From contig CAMWQW010000019.1 in assembly GCA_947176505.1 (NCBI GenBank), positions 16,436-80,435 of the forward strand: a stretch of DNA of 64,000 nucleotides, in the 5' to 3' direction. The notes under the pieces were generated by a model. The model was not told the origin of the DNA and did not search any database. It worked only from the letters and a program-made list of their open reading frames with translations. Source of the DNA: an uncultured Lachnospiraceae bacterium. Its GTDB lineage: Bacteria > Bacillota > Clostridia > Lachnospirales > Lachnospiraceae. Of this stretch, positions 41,705-51,330 are shown piece after piece (positions within the stretch are counted from its first letter, which is position 1; each line of letters begins with the position of its first letter). A program made the position numbers and the translations under genes.

Positions 41705-44700
41705 TCAAATATTCCTGTCATCCCTTTTCCTGAGCAGCTGAGACGTATCCAATGTCTGTTCCGATGACTCCTTCTTTTTTGCTTTCTTCTCAGACTTCTT
41801 TTCTGGTTTATTTACTGCCTCCTCTCCATGCTGCTTTTCTGACTCTGTTCCCGCTCTCTCGTTCTTCTCTGAGTCCTTCAAAGAATCTTCTGCCGTTCTC
41901 TCCCGCTTTGCACGCTTTCCACTAAACCCTACCTTCACAAATCCCGGCACAAACTGGAACCGCCGCATTGCCACATCTGCGACGAACAGACATAGGGCAA
42001 GGAAAATCAGCCAGTTTGTGATAGGATAGCTCTCTCTTGCTCCTGTGGAAATCCGTTCAAAGACAGAGTCCTCATCCGTGATGATCCTGCCATACTGCTC
42101 CACAAACTTCAAATACGAATCCGTACTCACATTAAACTTATACTCATCCGAAAACTGCACCGCGGCGGCTGTTGTCAGATAACTTTGCGTCTCACCATCC
42201 TCACTGCGGCGTATATTGAAATGATATAGCCCTGTCTGCGGTGTAGAAATTTCCGCTGTATATTGTCCCGGTGCTGTGGCATGAAGCTTCTCTTCCGTAG
42301 TCTGCCCCTCCGGATCGATCACCGTCACCAGAATCTCTGTGCCGCTTGTGTAATCCTCCGTCTGATAAGTGACTTCTGTCTGTTCTCCCACCGTCACCAC
42401 GTCCACTCTGTCCTCGCCCATATCGGCATTTCCGGTGGAATAATCCACAATCCGCTTCCACAACTGGACATAGTCATCTTCGCCTGCAAAGGCGCCGCTC
42501 CACTCGCCGGTAACGTCACTGTTCCACGCAACAGTCCTGCCAAGTCCGTACTGCCATACCGTAAGGATAGGATTTTCTTTGTCTGCAGATACGATAACCG
42601 GGTTTGCGGCTGTCTTGGGGGTTGCGGCAATATAACCATAAATCACCGGCCAGCCATCGGTAAAAAGATTGCTTGTCAGTTCATGGCTCCCTTGCACCTT
42701 CAGCGAAAATACACCGTTCTGGATATAGCTGTCACTTCCCAGAAAGACTTCTCTTGCAAAGATCTTGGGTATGTCGCTGGCTAAATCCGAATAATAATAT
42801 CTGCCGCCGCACCTGTCAGCTAACTGTTCAAGGAGCTGCGTATCTGAAAAACTTCCCACTGCCACAGTAGAGAGCGTGATTCCCTCTGCATTATAGGCGT
42901 TTATCACATCCTGAAAATGATTCGTCTCTCCCATACCATCCGTCAGAAGAACTACATGTTTAATGGATGCCTCACTTTCCGAAACCGCCTCGCACGCCTC
43001 CAAAAGAGCAGGCTTAATGGTTGTCCCGCCGCCTTCGCTAATGTGCGCGATCTCATCCTTGATGGCTGCCTTGTCATCTGCCGTGGTGAGCTCTACCTGC
43101 CACTCATACTGGTCATCAAAGGTCAGCACACCCACCTGATCCGAATCTCTCAGGTTATCCACTGCCACCATAGCAGCCCTGATGGCAATATCCAGATTGC
43201 TGCCGCCAGAGTCCGTGGCTTCACTGATCATACTGCCGGAATGATCGATGACCATCACCATAGCCATGGAAGGAATCTCATTTAAGCTCCTTGGCTGCAT
43301 ATCTACCGGAAGCACCGTCTCAAGCACCGTGTTCCGATATCCGCCCAGTGCGAAGCTGTCCTCACCGCCGCAGCAAATCAAGCCGCATCCGTAATCCTTC
43401 ACATAAGTCTCCAGATTGTCCAGAAAACCGTCGGGCAGATCATCTATATAAGTATCAGCCAGAACAATAGACTTGTAGGCTGACATGGCATCGATATTGT
43501 CCGGTGCGTTCAGGGCGGAGACCACATGATAATCACAACCTGCCGCGCGCAGCACAGGGTCAAATGCCGAAACATCAACGCCCTGCCCGGCAATCAGCAG
43601 GATCTTGGGCGCAGACTCCACCACGGAATACGCGCTGAAGGAATCATTCTCCGGGCAGGTATCCCCCGGTGCCTCCACCTGTACCCTGAGATTCTCCATG
43701 GCGCCACTGTCCGCATCCACGTCAACCTGTGCGCCGAACACAAAGCGGTTGCTCCCCCTGTTTAAATGAACACTGTTTGATGCCGTCCGGGCACTTCCAT
43801 TGTAAAGCGCTATGACCGCGTCCGTATCATAATTACTCTCCACCAATACAGTGACTGCATATTTATCTCCGGGATGCAGATAAGAGGGAAGGCTCACATT
43901 GTCAATATAGGTATCAGGTGTCTCCTCGTCCTCATAAAGCAAAGTCAGAAACTCTACTCCGCTTGTAGAAAGCGCCTGTCCCATATGCGCTACATCTCCT
44001 CGGGTCTGTTTCCCGTCTGTGAGCACCACCAGCCTTCCACTGTAATCTTCCGGAACGAGTGTAAGCGCTTTGGAAATGGCATCCTCAAAATTGGTTGCCG
44101 TTTTCTCCGGCAGCGTCAGTAATCCTCCGTAATAACCTTCCTCCGTCAGAAACTGCTCCACAAGTGCATTTTTTCCAAAAGTCACAATACCATAGGCATT
44201 GCCTGCAGGCATTTTCGCAATAACAGACTGCAGGTACTTTCCGGACTCCTCAAGATGCTCCTCATTGCTGTCGGAGAGGTCCACTACAAAAACAGTGGCA
44301 GTCCGGCTGCTGCCCAAATGTACCTGTATCCCCAAAAGAGCTAAAACCGCACACGCAGCCACCGCCCCTCTCACAGCCAGATAAAACTTTCCTCTATATC
44401 TCATCTGGCGCACATAAACAATCCATTCTACGATTAAAAACGCCAGCGCCAGCAGCAGGAAAAGATTTCTCACCGCCCGCTTCACCTTTTGCAGCTTTAT
44501 CTCTTCTGTGCTGCCGACAGAAGCGGCGGTCTCTCTTCCATCCGACTCCGTGGCGGTCTGGAAACGCACCACATAAGTTTCCTGATGCTCCCCATTTCCC
44601 ACCTGATACAGACCGGCTTTTCCCGGACGGCTGTCAAACGCAAGCTCATCCGGCTCTGCCCAAGACTTAAGGACAATCTCTTCTCCGGCATAATAAACAT

Positions 44701-46162
44701 TTTCCGCAAGCCATGATGTGTCAGTCAGATAGACCATGACATTGGTCAGAAAAACCGGAAATTCCGCTCTTAACGGAAAATCCGACTCACGGGGATCAAA
44801 TCCCACCACGACCTCTTTACTGCCGTCCAGCTCCCTGTAATAGCCTGCGCATTTCCCATCATATTCTAAAAAACTCACCGCTCCTTCCGGAAGCGCAAAG
44901 CAGTACGCAGTATTCACCCCTATGCTAAATCCGGACAGACCGTCGGTCAGATCACAGTCCTTCATATGCAATACGACATTTTGAAGTGTCTCTACAGTTT
45001 CCTTTCTGGCATCACCAAAAATCAGCCGGTTCTTTCCTTCCGTCCCCGGAATCTGTCCCGCATCATAAATTACCACATTATAATCATCAAGAGTATCTGT
45101 CTTTGCCCGGGCAATGTTCTCGCCTGTAATGGCAAGATACGCCTTTTCAATAAAAATGTTTCCCTCTCCGACAAGCAGTCCCTTCACCTGATTCTTCGGG
45201 CTTTTGACCGCCTCCGAAACATTATCCGCGTCAAGGCTCTCTACGGCGCCTCCCTCAAAAGTGATTCCGTCAATACAGGACCTTAGAGTCTGTCCCTGCC
45301 ATTCCACCTGTTCAAACAAACAGGTGTTACTCTCCGAAGGTGCAAGCTGCATCTGTTTCAGCGCAATCAGATTCTCACCCTCGTCATACAGACTGACGTC
45401 AAAGGTAACTTCGCTGTCGCTGTAATTGACCATGCTCACCATCACATCATAAGTTCCGTCCTCCTGAGCGGTGAATACCGTGTATTCATTCGCCACATTG
45501 GAAGAAGCCTCACCGAACACACGAAGCTCCTTCTCTGCGCTGCCCCGTAGTTCTTCAAAACCCGCTGCGCCCGCGCCATCCGTATATACAATCAGATCCG
45601 CCGCATTTTCCGCATCATCTCCCACAAGCGCATCTATAGTTCCCTGTGCCTGCGCTAGATTTCCTCCGCTGTCACTGCATGCAATCCCTTTAAGCGCCCG
45701 GATCAGGCTGTCTGCGTCCGCCATGTCCACAGCCAGAAGCTTTGTCCCCAGCGCATCCTCCGTCACGATGGAGAAACGTGTATCCTCTGCCGTCCTCACA
45801 TAATCGCAGGCATCCGCCACAGCTTCCTCCAGACGAGTCTTCCCTGAACCTGTCATATGCTGCATACTTGCGCTTGTATCAAACAGCAGTATCTTTCTTC
45901 CGCCGCTTGACCCCTCTGACCTGATAAAAGGCGACATCAGCGCGACCACCAGCAGTATCACGATCAGAATCTGCAGATACATGAGAATGTTGTGCACAAA
46001 CTTCTCGAAAAAGGTCTTTGACTGCTCATTTTTCAGCAATTTCTGCCAGAGAAGATTGGAAGAAATCAGATAATCCTCTCCCTTTGGCTTAAGCAAATAT
46101 AAAATTATAATGATTGGAACCGCAGCCAGAAAAGCCAGCGGCCATAAGTTCTCAAATATCAT
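41705..46162 (-). CDS. Large BatA-like membrane protein with three VWA-like segments
   Basis: A 1485-residue membrane protein and last gene of the envelope operon. The N-terminus is BatA-like: two membrane spans (PLAFLAAVPIIIILYLL; LMYLQILIVILLVVALM), then a VWA-like segment with D95-T-S-A-S. Spans at about 565-583 and 596-612 precede a second VWA-like segment (VFVVDLSDSNEEH). A glutamine-amidotransferase-like segment follows (ICCGGEDSFALGG, about 930), then a third VWA with an intact MIDAS motif (MVIDHSGSM, D973). A final span near 1395 and a Lys/Glu-rich tail (KPEKKSEKKAKKKE) end it. Its start overlaps the DUF58 gene by 11 bp. It is probably a surface assembly partner of MoxR/DUF58. Confidence 0.85.
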   Translation of the reverse strand: MIFENLWPLAFLAAVPIIIILYLLKPKGEDYLISSNLLWQKLLKNEQSKTFFEKFVHNILMYLQILIVILLVVALMSPFIRSEGSSGGRKILLFDTSASMQHMTGSGKTRLEEAVADACDYVRTAEDTRFSIVTEDALGTKLLAVDMADADSLIRALKGIACSDSGGNLAQAQGTIDALVGDDAENAADLIVYTDGAGAAGFEELRGSAEKELRVFGEASSNVANEYTVFTAQEDGTYDVMVSMVNYSDSEVTFDVSLYDEGENLIALKQMQLAPSESNTCLFEQVEWQGQTLRSCIDGITFEGGAVESLDADNVSEAVKSPKNQVKGLLVGEGNIFIEKAYLAITGENIARAKTDTLDDYNVVIYDAGQIPGTEGKNRLIFGDARKETVETLQNVVLHMKDCDLTDGLSGFSIGVNTAYCFALPEGAVSFLEYDGKCAGYYRELDGSKEVVVGFDPRESDFPLRAEFPVFLTNVMVYLTDTSWLAENVYYAGEEIVLKSWAEPDELAFDSRPGKAGLYQVGNGEHQETYVVRFQTATESDGRETAASVGSTEEIKLQKVKRAVRNLFLLLALAFLIVEWIVYVRQMRYRGKFYLAVRGAVAACAVLALLGIQVHLGSSRTATVFVVDLSDSNEEHLEESGKYLQSVIAKMPAGNAYGIVTFGKNALVEQFLTEEGYYGGLLTLPEKTATNFEDAISKALTLVPEDYSGRLVVLTDGKQTRGDVAHMGQALSTSGVEFLTLLYEDEETPDTYIDNVSLPSYLHPGDKYAVTVLVESNYDTDAVIALYNGSARTASNSVHLNRGSNRFVFGAQVDVDADSGAMENLRVQVEAPGDTCPENDSFSAYSVVESAPKILLIAGQGVDVSAFDPVLRAAGCDYHVVSALNAPDNIDAMSAYKSIVLADTYIDDLPDGFLDNLETYVKDYGCGLICCGGEDSFALGGYRNTVLETVLPVDMQPRSLNEIPSMAMVMVIDHSGSMISEATDSGGSNLDIAIRAAMVAVDNLRDSDQVGVLTFDDQYEWQVELTTADDKAAIKDEIAHISEGGGTTIKPALLEACEAVSESEASIKHVVLLTDGMGETNHFQDVINAYNAEGITLSTVAVGSFSDTQLLEQLADRCGGRYYYSDLASDIPKIFAREVFLGSDSYIQNGVFSLKVQGSHELTSNLFTDGWPVIYGYIAATPKTAANPVIVSADKENPILTVWQYGLGRTVAWNSDVTGEWSGAFAGEDDYVQLWKRIVDYSTGNADMGEDRVDVVTVGEQTEVTYQTEDYTSGTEILVTVIDPEGQTTEEKLHATAPGQYTAEISTPQTGLYHFNIRRSEDGETQSYLTTAAAVQFSDEYKFNVSTDSYLKFVEQYGRIITDEDSVFERISTGARESYPITNWLIFLALCLFVADVAMRRFQFVPGFVKVGFSGKRAKRERTAEDSLKDSEKNERAGTESEKQHGEEAVNKPEKKSEKKAKKKESSEQTLDTSQLLRKRDDRNI

Positions 46163-47033
46163 ATAGCATCCTTAAATCCTGAAAAATCAGTCGATAGATA
46201 TCCGTCCCGGTGCTGCATACCGCGTAGAATGCACCTGCCTTTACGCATTCCCGCCGTATCCGGTCCGTAAATTCCTGCAGGGACTTCTCATATGTCCGGA
46301 TACTTCCGGCATCCAATGTAACACGCAGTGTACTTTGATCCTCCATATCAATCAGATTCCGTGTGCCCGTTAGTTCCACGGAAAGCTCTTCCTTCGCCAG
46401 CACATGCAACAGTACGATTTTCTGCTTTCTGTAATTTAAGAAACGCAGCATCTTTTGCAGAGTCTCCTGTTCCTGCTCCAGAAAAGTCTCCTGCAGAAAA
46501 TCGCTGATCAGAATGGTCACGCCCGTTCCTTTCATGGGAAGCCCGCCGACAGCTTTTGCAATATCCACCGTTCCCACAAAAGAACGCTTCTCTAACCAGT
46601 CTACAAGTCGGGGCAAGGCTCTCTTTCCGCCTTCCGCCACAAAAGGCAGATGCATCCTACCCATATCATAGAGGACGACACGGTCCATGCCATTTAATCC
46701 CATATGGGAAAAAGCCGCCGCCAGCATACAGGCAAGCTCACTCTTTTTCTTCTCCCCGTAATCCATGGAGGCACTGGTATCGATCAGGATCGAAACCAAT
46801 GCTTCCTTTTCCTCCATATATTCCTTGATATAGAACCTGTCCAGACGCCCATAGGCATTCCAGTCAATGCGGCGTATATCGTCTCCCGGCATATACTCCC
46901 TGAAATCTGAAAATTCCATGGAAGAACCTTTCTGTATGGATTTACGGTTTCCGGTCAGGTTCATGGATGTTCTGTGCCCCATAGCCAGTCTAAGTCTTGA
47001 CAGCCTGTCAAAAAATGCAGCGTCCAACATCAT
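46152..47033 (-). CDS. DUF58 domain protein
   Basis: A 293-residue protein of the DUF58 family, which accompanies MoxR ATPases and VWA proteins. The signature is FREYMPGDDIRRIDWNAYGR, followed by a VWA-like fold starting with VSILIDTSASMDYG (MIDAS-like DTSAS) and TILISDFLQE. No membrane span is evident, so it is cytosolic or membrane-associated through partners. It lies 23 bp after moxR and overlaps the next gene. The role is inferred from gene context in the family: MoxR-assisted assembly or activation of an envelope complex. Confidence 0.92.
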   Translation of the reverse strand: MMLDAAFFDRLSRLRLAMGHRTSMNLTGNRKSIQKGSSMEFSDFREYMPGDDIRRIDWNAYGRLDRFYIKEYMEEKEALVSILIDTSASMDYGEKKKSELACMLAAAFSHMGLNGMDRVVLYDMGRMHLPFVAEGGKRALPRLVDWLEKRSFVGTVDIAKAVGGLPMKGTGVTILISDFLQETFLEQEQETLQKMLRFLNYRKQKIVLLHVLAKEELSVELTGTRNLIDMEDQSTLRVTLDAGSIRTYEKSLQEFTDRIRRECVKAGAFYAVCSTGTDIYRLIFQDLRMLYDI

Positions 47034-47056
47034 AACTACCTATTCACTCCTATTCC

Positions 47057-48037
<981 letters not shown>

Positions 48038-48078
48038 ATTTCTGTCGCCTCCATATCTAACTGATTTCTAACTGATTT

Positions 48079-49416
48079 CTAATTATTAAAACTTGCAAAA
48101 TACTCTTTTATAATGTCCTCCATACCACTTGGATACCGTTGTGCGGCAATCCCCTCATAAGCATTCTGCTCATAACTTCCGATCACTTCCTCATAGGATG
48201 TATGCGCCCCTTCCCAGTTCAATCCGTTCTGGGCACGAAAATACTCGGAAGTTTCATGATTTCCAACATTTCCCGTGAGGTTCCCGCTATCCGCAACGGC
48301 ATTCGGGACGCTGATATAATCATGTGGCGTACTGTTGCTGCCATCTCCTCTTCCATTTCCGGAACCGCCGCCTTCACCCTGCCCGTTTTGACCGTTGCCG
48401 TCTCCGTTTCCACTCTGTCCGTTTTGTCCGTCGTCGTTGCCAGCTCCGTTTCCACTTTGTCCGTTGCCGTTACCGTCTCCGGTATCTCCCTGTCCGCTCT
48501 GTCCATTGCCGTCTCCGGCATCACCCTGTCCACCACTGCCCTGTCCTGTTCCGGAACCATCGCTCTTTGCCTGCCTCATATCACTCATCTTCTTAAGCCG
48601 GTCCGCCATTTCCTGCATAGCATCTGCTGAAACAACAGAAACTCCCGCCCCGTCTTGCAGATCCTGTATGATATCGGATAACTGGCTGCTCATATTTTCG
48701 TATTTATAACTAAGCTTCTGAGATGCGGCTGTCAACATCTTGTCCGAATCCGCCTGCTGATACTCTGCAATCGAGGATTCAAGACTTTCCGTCATCTCGC
48801 GAAGCATCTCCTGCTGTTCCTCCGTCAATTCCTCCTGAGCAAGCTGTTCCAATGCTTCTATAATCTCTTCTATTTCATCCTCTTTCTCCTTCGCCTCTTC
48901 CTGCACGCTGTGAAGTTCTCTGGCACGATCCTTTGCTCCGGAAGGAAGTACGGAAAGTCCCACGGAAAGCACAATCAAAAGAAAAAGCAGCCCAATTCTT
49001 TTCAAAGAAGGTCTAAGAGGAATTTGAATCCTCTCCCTATGCTCTCTTAGCTGTTTCATGGCGTCCTCCCGCTGAAGCCTGATTAATGCTCCTTCTTCGT
49101 CAAGATGCTCATAAGCCGTAACAATCCGTTCGTCAAAACCAAATCCATCCATCCTAAGCGCCGCCTGTTCCATGGTAGTCCGCTTTATAAGCATCACCAC
49201 GAACACTGCCATCTCAGCCAAAAGAAACGCCAGTATCATATAAAGATCGGCATAGTAAAGAGGCGCAAAAAGCGCCACAACCTGAAAAAGAAGCCCCGCC
49301 CCTGCACCGATGCTCAGGGCAGAAACAGATTTTTTCAATAAATCCGCAATATTCATCCTGCGCCTGAAGACCCGTATTATTTTCAGAAATTCTCTCTGCT
49401 CCATACTAATAACCAT
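48079..49416 (-). CDS. Membrane protein with coiled coil and Gly/Asn/Gln-rich repeats
   Basis: A 445-residue protein not assigned to a firm family (a distant DUF4175-like relation is possible). It has two adjacent spans near residues 35-75 (IGAGAGLLFQVVALFAPLYY; MILAFLLAEMAVFVVMLI) and another near 142-158 (IGLLFLLIVLSVGLSVL). A long Glu-rich coiled coil follows (about 165-290), then a low-complexity stretch of about 65 residues built on GDGNGQSGQ-like units, then a structured C-terminus ending PSGMEDIIKEYFASF. It lies between the ABC permease and moxR genes. A stalk or assembly role is inference. Confidence 0.7.
   Translation of the reverse strand: MVISMEQREFLKIIRVFRRRMNIADLLKKSVSALSIGAGAGLLFQVVALFAPLYYADLYMILAFLLAEMAVFVVMLIKRTTMEQAALRMDGFGFDERIVTAYEHLDEEGALIRLQREDAMKQLREHRERIQIPLRPSLKRIGLLFLLIVLSVGLSVLPSGAKDRARELHSVQEEAKEKEDEIEEIIEALEQLAQEELTEEQQEMLREMTESLESSIAEYQQADSDKMLTAASQKLSYKYENMSSQLSDIIQDLQDGAGVSVVSADAMQEMADRLKKMSDMRQAKSDGSGTGQGSGGQGDAGDGNGQSGQGDTGDGNGNGQSGNGAGNDDGQNGQSGNGDGNGQNGQGEGGGSGNGRGDGSNSTPHDYISVPNAVADSGNLTGNVGNHETSEYFRAQNGLNWEGAHTSYEEVIGSYEQNAYEGIAAQRYPSGMEDIIKEYFASFNN
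48345..48552 (-). repeat. Gly/Asn/Gln-coding minisatellite
   Basis: Short in-frame repeats encoding GDGNGQSGQ, GNGQSGNGAGN and related units. The DNA recurs as alternating GGN-AAY-GGN triplets, so copy number may vary between strains by slippage without shifting the frame when whole units are lost. Confidence 0.75.
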
Positions 49417-49438
49417 GTCTTTCTCTTATACTTCATAT

Positions 49439-49487
49439 GGCAAGCGTTTGCCGAGATGCGTAACATCCCGAAACTGAGCTTCGCTCA
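49439..49487. repeat. Cluster of three short hairpins in the operon gap
   Basis: GGCAA/TTGCC, GATG/CATC and TGAGC/GCTCA hairpins follow one another in the 68-bp gap between the permease stop and the next gene. The last contains the permease stop codon. There is no T-run, so it may act as an mRNA processing or stability element inside the operon rather than a terminator. Confidence 0.4.
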
Positions 49488-50387
49488 ATTTTGTTTACGT
49501 TTCCTGCCCGAGGAAGCATTCATGGGATTTACCTTCCATGCGGCTGCAAGCAGAAGCAGGAAGGATAACAGGAAAATACATGCGGCTGACAAAAACATCC
49601 ACACCTTGCCCTGTGATAAATGATAAGTTAAAAATCCCACTTCACTCCTTGTAAAGTTGGAAGTTTCCCCTCCGAAAAGCGATTCGCCTGCCATAAGCTG
49701 CATAAAGAATTCCTCATAAAATATGATTGGATTAAACAACAATGGCAGCATCGATTCGCCCATATTTTCCACCTGCGCCACAAGCCCTTTTAACATCATA
49801 GGGAGAAACGTAAGTATATAAATAACAAAATAAAATGCGTAAGATAATATAACAGCCGTTATAGACCGGTGGCAGAGGGCGGAACAAAGAATCCCGACAC
49901 TGCCTGAGAGTAACGACAGAAGGATAATGGTAAGTACAAAGTAAAACAAATAGCTCCAGCTAAGACCTCCCACCACAAAAGCCAATGCCATAATCGGCAT
50001 TCCAGCTGCCACAAAAAACAAGATTCGCAGCACCGCAGACATCACTTTTCCCAATACAATAGAAAAAGGGGACATACATGTGGTTAACATAATGTCAAAA
50101 GTCTGCCGTTCTTTCTCCCCTGAAATCGCAGAAGCTGTAATGATCGGTACGATCAATGCAACAATACACACCTGCGCAACGGAAAGCACCGGAAACAGAT
50201 AGATTAAATATCCATATACATTACCATAGCTGTAAAAGCTGCTCCCCATCTGCTGTATAACTGACAATGCCAGAAGAAACGCCATCGTCAGCACCGCCTC
50301 ATAAGCAAACAATCCCCAGCTTAAGCGCATACTGCGGGCTGTTACCTGTAAATCTTTCTTTACAATAGGATTCCATCGTAGCTTCAC
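49485..50387 (-). CDS. ABC-2 type permease of the envelope operon
   Basis: A 300-residue membrane protein with about six spans (for example GLFAYEAVLTMAFLLALSVI, VAQVCIVALIVPIITASAIS, FVVGGLSWSYLFYFVLTIIL). The sequence SGEKERQTFDIMLTTCMSPF, after the second span, is the hallmark of ABC-2/GldF-like permeases. Its start overlaps the ATPase stop by 4 bp. With that ATPase it forms an exporter or Gld-like motor pair; the transported molecule is unknown. The 686-residue protein upstream would be the GldG-like companion. Confidence 0.88.
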   Translation of the reverse strand: MKLRWNPIVKKDLQVTARSMRLSWGLFAYEAVLTMAFLLALSVIQQMGSSFYSYGNVYGYLIYLFPVLSVAQVCIVALIVPIITASAISGEKERQTFDIMLTTCMSPFSIVLGKVMSAVLRILFFVAAGMPIMALAFVVGGLSWSYLFYFVLTIILLSLLSGSVGILCSALCHRSITAVILSYAFYFVIYILTFLPMMLKGLVAQVENMGESMLPLLFNPIIFYEEFFMQLMAGESLFGGETSNFTRSEVGFLTYHLSQGKVWMFLSAACIFLLSFLLLLAAAWKVNPMNASSGRKRKQN

Positions 50388-51310
50388 TGTGCGCCACCTC
50401 CCGTCAACTGCATGAACAATGACTCCAGACTGCCTTCCTCTCTGTAAAATCCGGTAAGAACAACCTGATTTTGAATCATAAGTCCAATAAGAGCACTAAT
50501 TTCCTCATCTGCGCCGCTAAACAGTATCATAATTTCGTTTTCTCTGACAGACTCTATCTTAACTCCCGCCTGTTCCTTCAGAATCCTTGTGGCTGTTTCC
50601 ATGCCGGAAGCAATCTGGATGTGCATCCTTTTTCCGCCCGATATCTGCTGCATGATATCCTCGATTCTGCCAGCCGTAATCAATTGTCCGCGGTTCATGA
50701 TACCAATACTGTTGCACATCTCCGAAAGCTCTGAAAGAATATGGGAACTGATGACAATGGTCTTTCCCATGGAGTGAAGATTTTTCAGTAATTCTTTCAT
50801 TTCCACTCTGGCTCTTGGATCAAGCCCCGAGCTTGGCTCATCCAGAATCAGTAGTCTGGGATTATGCAATAGTGCCCTTGCCACGCAGAGGCGTTGTTTC
50901 ATTCCGCGGGAGAGCGTGTCCACATAAACCTCCTTTTTATCAGAAAGATTGACTAACTCCAGCAAATCATCTGTCAATTTGGTAATATCGCGGGAATGCA
51001 TTCCATACATGGAACCATACATATCCATATATTCCCGCACCTTCAGATTGTCATATACTCCAAAAAAATCGGGTACATACCCAATCATTCTTTTCATTTC
51101 TTTGCTTCCTACTGCCGCTGCGGTACTGCCGATTCTCACCGAACCTCTGCTTGCCCGAAGCAGCCCGCAGACGATTCGTATCGTAGTCGTCTTTCCTGCA
51201 CCGTTCGGACCCACAAATCCAAACAGGTCCCCTTCAGGAATATGCAGTGACAAGTGATTTACCGCCGTAAAAGAACCATAATTTTTTGTCAGATCATTAA
51301 TATACAGCAT
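50384..51310 (-). CDS. ABC transporter ATPase of the envelope operon
   Basis: A 308-residue ATPase with Walker A (GPNGAGKTTTIRIVCGLL), Q-loop region (IGYVPDFFGVYDNLKV), signature (TLSRGMKQRLCVARALL), Walker B (LLILDEPSSGLDPRA) and H-loop (VISSHILSELSEMC). A C-terminal domain of about 90 residues is typical of the ABC-2/GldA group. The ATG at 51310 (MLYIND) with an upstream AAGGG is chosen; an earlier in-frame start overlaps the preceding gene. It pairs with the permease directly downstream. Confidence 0.94.
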   Translation of the reverse strand: MLYINDLTKNYGSFTAVNHLSLHIPEGDLFGFVGPNGAGKTTTIRIVCGLLRASRGSVRIGSTAAAVGSKEMKRMIGYVPDFFGVYDNLKVREYMDMYGSMYGMHSRDITKLTDDLLELVNLSDKKEVYVDTLSRGMKQRLCVARALLHNPRLLILDEPSSGLDPRARVEMKELLKNLHSMGKTIVISSHILSELSEMCNSIGIMNRGQLITAGRIEDIMQQISGGKRMHIQIASGMETATRILKEQAGVKIESVRENEIMILFSGADEEISALIGLMIQNQVVLTGFYREEGSLESLFMQLTGGGAQ

Positions 51311-51330
51311 ATTAATACCCTTGCCTTTCT

